From positions 1 through 44,896 of the forward strand of contig CAMZGD010000020.1 of the NCBI GenBank assembly GCA_947306365.1: a stretch of 44,896 nucleotides of DNA. The letters are read 5' to 3'. The position numbers and the translations under genes were made by a program. The stretch comes from an uncultured Bacteroidales bacterium (GTDB lineage: Bacteria > Bacteroidota > Bacteroidia > Bacteroidales > UBA932). The first letter of the stretch is position 1. Every line of letters starts with the position of its first letter. Below, piece after piece: positions 42,847-44,896 of the stretch. The notes beneath the pieces were generated by a model. That model was given only the letters and a program-made list of their open reading frames with translations. It searched no databases and was not told the origin of the DNA.

Positions 42847-44809
42847 ATTGCGTCACCTTGTCTATGAACTCCAGAATCGTCTTGTAGTAGAGGAACTGGT
42901 TGTCTATGCCCTTGTAGCCGTGCCCCTGCCCTTTCATCACCAGGAACTCGACGGGCTTTCCTTCGGCTTTCAGCGCATCGTAGAGCATCTGCGAACCGCC
43001 GATGTCCACGCGGTCGTCGTGGTCGCCGTGTATCAGCAGCAGCGGCCCTGAGATCTTGTCGACGTGGCTGATGGGCGATCGGTCCATCAGCTTGTCCTTC
43101 TCGGTCACCGGGTCGCCCGCCTCCAGATAATCCCAGTCGGGGATATTGCTGTGGTAGTGCTCGTAGATGATGTCGCAGAAACCCGCGACCGCCACGCCGA
43201 AGCCGAACGGGAACGAAGCCTTCGTACCGTTGACTTCACCCGGGAAGGTCATCAGGCGCATCGTTTCATAGCCGCCGTGGCTCATCCCGAAGCACCCCAC
43301 CCGCTCGGGCGGAATGCCCAGCATCTCGGACACATAGCGGGCGCAGCAGATCATGTCGATGGTCTCGTTGCCGCCCAGGTCGTGGTCGTTGAGCGCTGCG
43401 AAGTCGCGGCCGAAGCCGCTGGAGCCGCGCGGCGACGCGCTCAGCACATACATGCCGGCGTCGGTAAAGATCTGGTGTTCCATATCGTACATGTTCTCGC
43501 CGCCGTAGAACGACATCACCATCAAGACGGACTTGTCTTTCGGGAGCGGCTTTTCCGGAACCATCAGATAGGCGTGCAGCAGACGCGTCTCGCCCGTGGC
43601 CGGATCGATGTCGAACGTCGGGATGCTGAGCTTCTCGGCATACGACGAGACCATCCGCGACTTGATGCCGGCAGGCAGGTCGACCAGCACGGACTGCGTC
43701 AGTTCCCCGTCCTTGAAGGTGACCGTCCAGATCTGGAACAGGATGTCCGTGGCGCCCACCGTGAAGTACATCCTGTCTTCCACGGTGGTCTGCAGCGTCA
43801 GGGTCGCAGGATACTTCGCACGCGCCACTTCCGTCCCGTCCGGCCGCAGGACCGCGACGGTCGATTCCTCCGGCGTGGTGCGGACGGTGGCCAGCAGTTT
43901 CTCGCCGCCGGCCGTAATCCACTTCGCGGAGAGGTCCTGGTCGTAATCGGTCACCTGGGCGGTCTTCCCGCTCCGCCGGTCGTACGTATAGAGGTTGGCA
44001 TAGCCGCTCTGATCGGAAAGGAAGTATGCCACGTCATCGCTGTACCAGGGCGAGATCACCGCACAACCGCTGAGCGACGCCTCCATCGAGGGATCGGTCA
44101 CCACCGTGTACGCACCGGTCGCATAGTCCAGGTACGCGATGTTCGTATACGTGCGGTTCACGTTCTTGAGCACCGTGAGCAGGCATCCGCTGTCGTCCGG
44201 ACTGGAGGCGATCTCCGTCCAGGTCATCCGGAAGTCTGGCCGGTCGGTGCACACGGTCCGGTCTTCGAGGGTCTTCAGGTCCAGGATATGGAACTCGTCG
44301 GTGTGGTCGTCGCCCTGCTGGGCGATGCGCGCGACGTAGAAGGCCTTGTCCTTGGCGTCGTTGAAGCTCCAACCGTAAATGTACGGGACATCCGTGAAAC
44401 AGGTCGTCTCGCCGGTGGCGGGATCCATCCGGTACAGGTCGATCTTCTCGTCGTTCGCCTGGTCGCCCATCCAGTAGAGATAGCCGTCCTTGTCGTTGTA
44501 TGACGGGTGCCAGAAGTTCTTCTTCGACCAGTCGTCCGTGGAAATCACATCCCCCTTTTCGATGTCGGTGCTCTTGCGCAGGTCCAGCATCACGAGGGGG
44601 CTCGGCTCCGCATTGCGCAGATAATAGAGACGGGTTGCGTCGTCCGACAGGTAAAAGCCCCATGTCGTATACGGGAAACCCGTCAGGAACGACTTCACGT
44701 CTACGTCTCGGCCGGCGAACGGAACGGTTCCCTCCTTCGGCCGGTCACAGGTTAAGAAAAGGAATGCTGCCGTCAGCAGCAGCATTCCTTGCAAGAGAGA
44801 ACGTCTCAT
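42845..44809 (-). CDS. S9 family (DPP IV-like) peptidase lipoprotein
   Basis: A 654-residue lipoprotein (LFLTC, lipid Cys21). Residues about 40-400 form a beta-propeller with repeated Asp-rich strands; the C-terminal alpha/beta-hydrolase has GMSHGGYE with Ser510, then HGDHDDRVD and GQGHGYKG for the Asp and His. Such enzymes trim peptides, often after proline. The ATG overlaps the stop of the SusD-like gene by one base (TGATG), so it may belong to an outer-membrane peptide uptake locus. Confidence 0.9.
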   Translation of the reverse strand: MRRSLLQGMLLLTAAFLFLTCDRPKEGTVPFAGRDVDVKSFLTGFPYTTWGFYLSDDATRLYYLRNAEPSPLVMLDLRKSTDIEKGDVISTDDWSKKNFWHPSYNDKDGYLYWMGDQANDEKIDLYRMDPATGETTCFTDVPYIYGWSFNDAKDKAFYVARIAQQGDDHTDEFHILDLKTLEDRTVCTDRPDFRMTWTEIASSPDDSGCLLTVLKNVNRTYTNIAYLDYATGAYTVVTDPSMEASLSGCAVISPWYSDDVAYFLSDQSGYANLYTYDRRSGKTAQVTDYDQDLSAKWITAGGEKLLATVRTTPEESTVAVLRPDGTEVARAKYPATLTLQTTVEDRMYFTVGATDILFQIWTVTFKDGELTQSVLVDLPAGIKSRMVSSYAEKLSIPTFDIDPATGETRLLHAYLMVPEKPLPKDKSVLMVMSFYGGENMYDMEHQIFTDAGMYVLSASPRGSSGFGRDFAALNDHDLGGNETIDMICCARYVSEMLGIPPERVGCFGMSHGGYETMRLMTFPGEVNGTKASFPFGFGVAVAGFCDIIYEHYHSNIPDWDYLEAGDPVTEKDKLMDRSPISHVDKISGPLLLIHGDHDDRVDIGGSQMLYDALKAEGKPVEFLVMKGQGHGYKGIDNQFLYYKTILEFIDKVTQ

Positions 44810-44896
44810 CACTTCCTCCAGTATTCGTTCTGGTCAGCATTGGTGAGCGCCTTGTTGTAGAGCATCTCCACCTCGGGGATCGGCAGCATGAAGCGC
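44809..44896 (-). CDS. C-terminal end of a SusD/RagB-like protein (partial)
   Basis: Only the last 28 residues are in the window. RFMLPIPEVEM resembles the LPIP block close to the end of SusD/RagB outer-membrane lipoproteins, followed by a short tail ending NEYWRK. The rest of the gene lies beyond the right edge. Such proteins bind oligosaccharides or peptides for a SusC-type channel. Confidence 0.7.
   Translation of the reverse strand, partial: RFMLPIPEVEMLYNKALTNADQNEYWRK

Overview
The window looks like a chromosome fragment from a high-GC member of the Bacteroidota, most likely the order Bacteroidales. Several genes and both tRNAs are preceded by the Bacteroidota promoter pattern (TTTG, about 19-20 bp, TAnnTTTG). 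There are many lipoprotein signals, BACON domains, a C10 peptidase and the tail of a SusD-like protein. Genus cannot be fixed from this sequence; an amino-acid-fermenting Bacteroidales lineage would fit. No insertion sequence, prophage or CRISPR array was seen.

Layout. (1) 81-2403, minus strand: a DAHP synthase, a chorismate mutase joined in frame to a rubredoxin, a YiiX-like lipoprotein and a DUF4298 protein, ending in a strong hairpin. (2) 2457-24411, minus strand: twenty genes in one direction with no gap above about 42 bp. The first fifteen (atoD, kal, kce, kdd, kamA, kamB, kamC, kamD, kamE, atoA, crt, hbd, bcd, etfB, etfA) encode fermentation of lysine through beta-lysine, 3,5-diaminohexanoate, 3-aminobutyryl-CoA and crotonyl-CoA to butyrate, with reactivase proteins for the B12-dependent aminomutase. 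Without a break the run continues into an AlgI-like MBOAT acyltransferase, a DHHW protein fused to an M15 peptidase, a CobW-type GTPase with an Asp/His tract, a BACON lipoprotein and a C10 protease. (3) 24540-27639, minus strand: an HX4D acyltransferase, a membrane protein of unknown role, and queA. (4) 27640-28147: an AT-rich divergent intergenic region. (5) 28148-31776, plus strand: an HTH regulator, a shortened DHODH-like protein, cinA and a class C beta-lactamase-fold lipoprotein. (6) 31771-35201, minus strand: two PII-type proteins, a duplicated DUF1538 membrane protein and a second beta-lactamase-fold lipoprotein. (7) 35222-44896: tRNA-Val, then grpE-dnaJ-M23 peptidase-anmK-lipoprotein on the minus strand, tRNA-Glu, gmk-nadD on the minus strand, class II fructose-bisphosphate aldolase on the plus strand, and an S9 peptidase directly after the end of a SusD-like gene.

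How the parts fit. Secreted and surface proteases (C10, S9) together with a SusD-type uptake protein could supply peptides. The kam/kce/kal genes would degrade lysine to acetoacetate plus crotonyl-CoA, Bcd-EtfAB would reduce crotonyl-CoA, and AtoDA would release butyrate. Hbd and Crt would let the acetoacetyl-CoA half also reach butyrate, or let crotonyl-CoA be oxidised. This joint role is inference from gene content and order.
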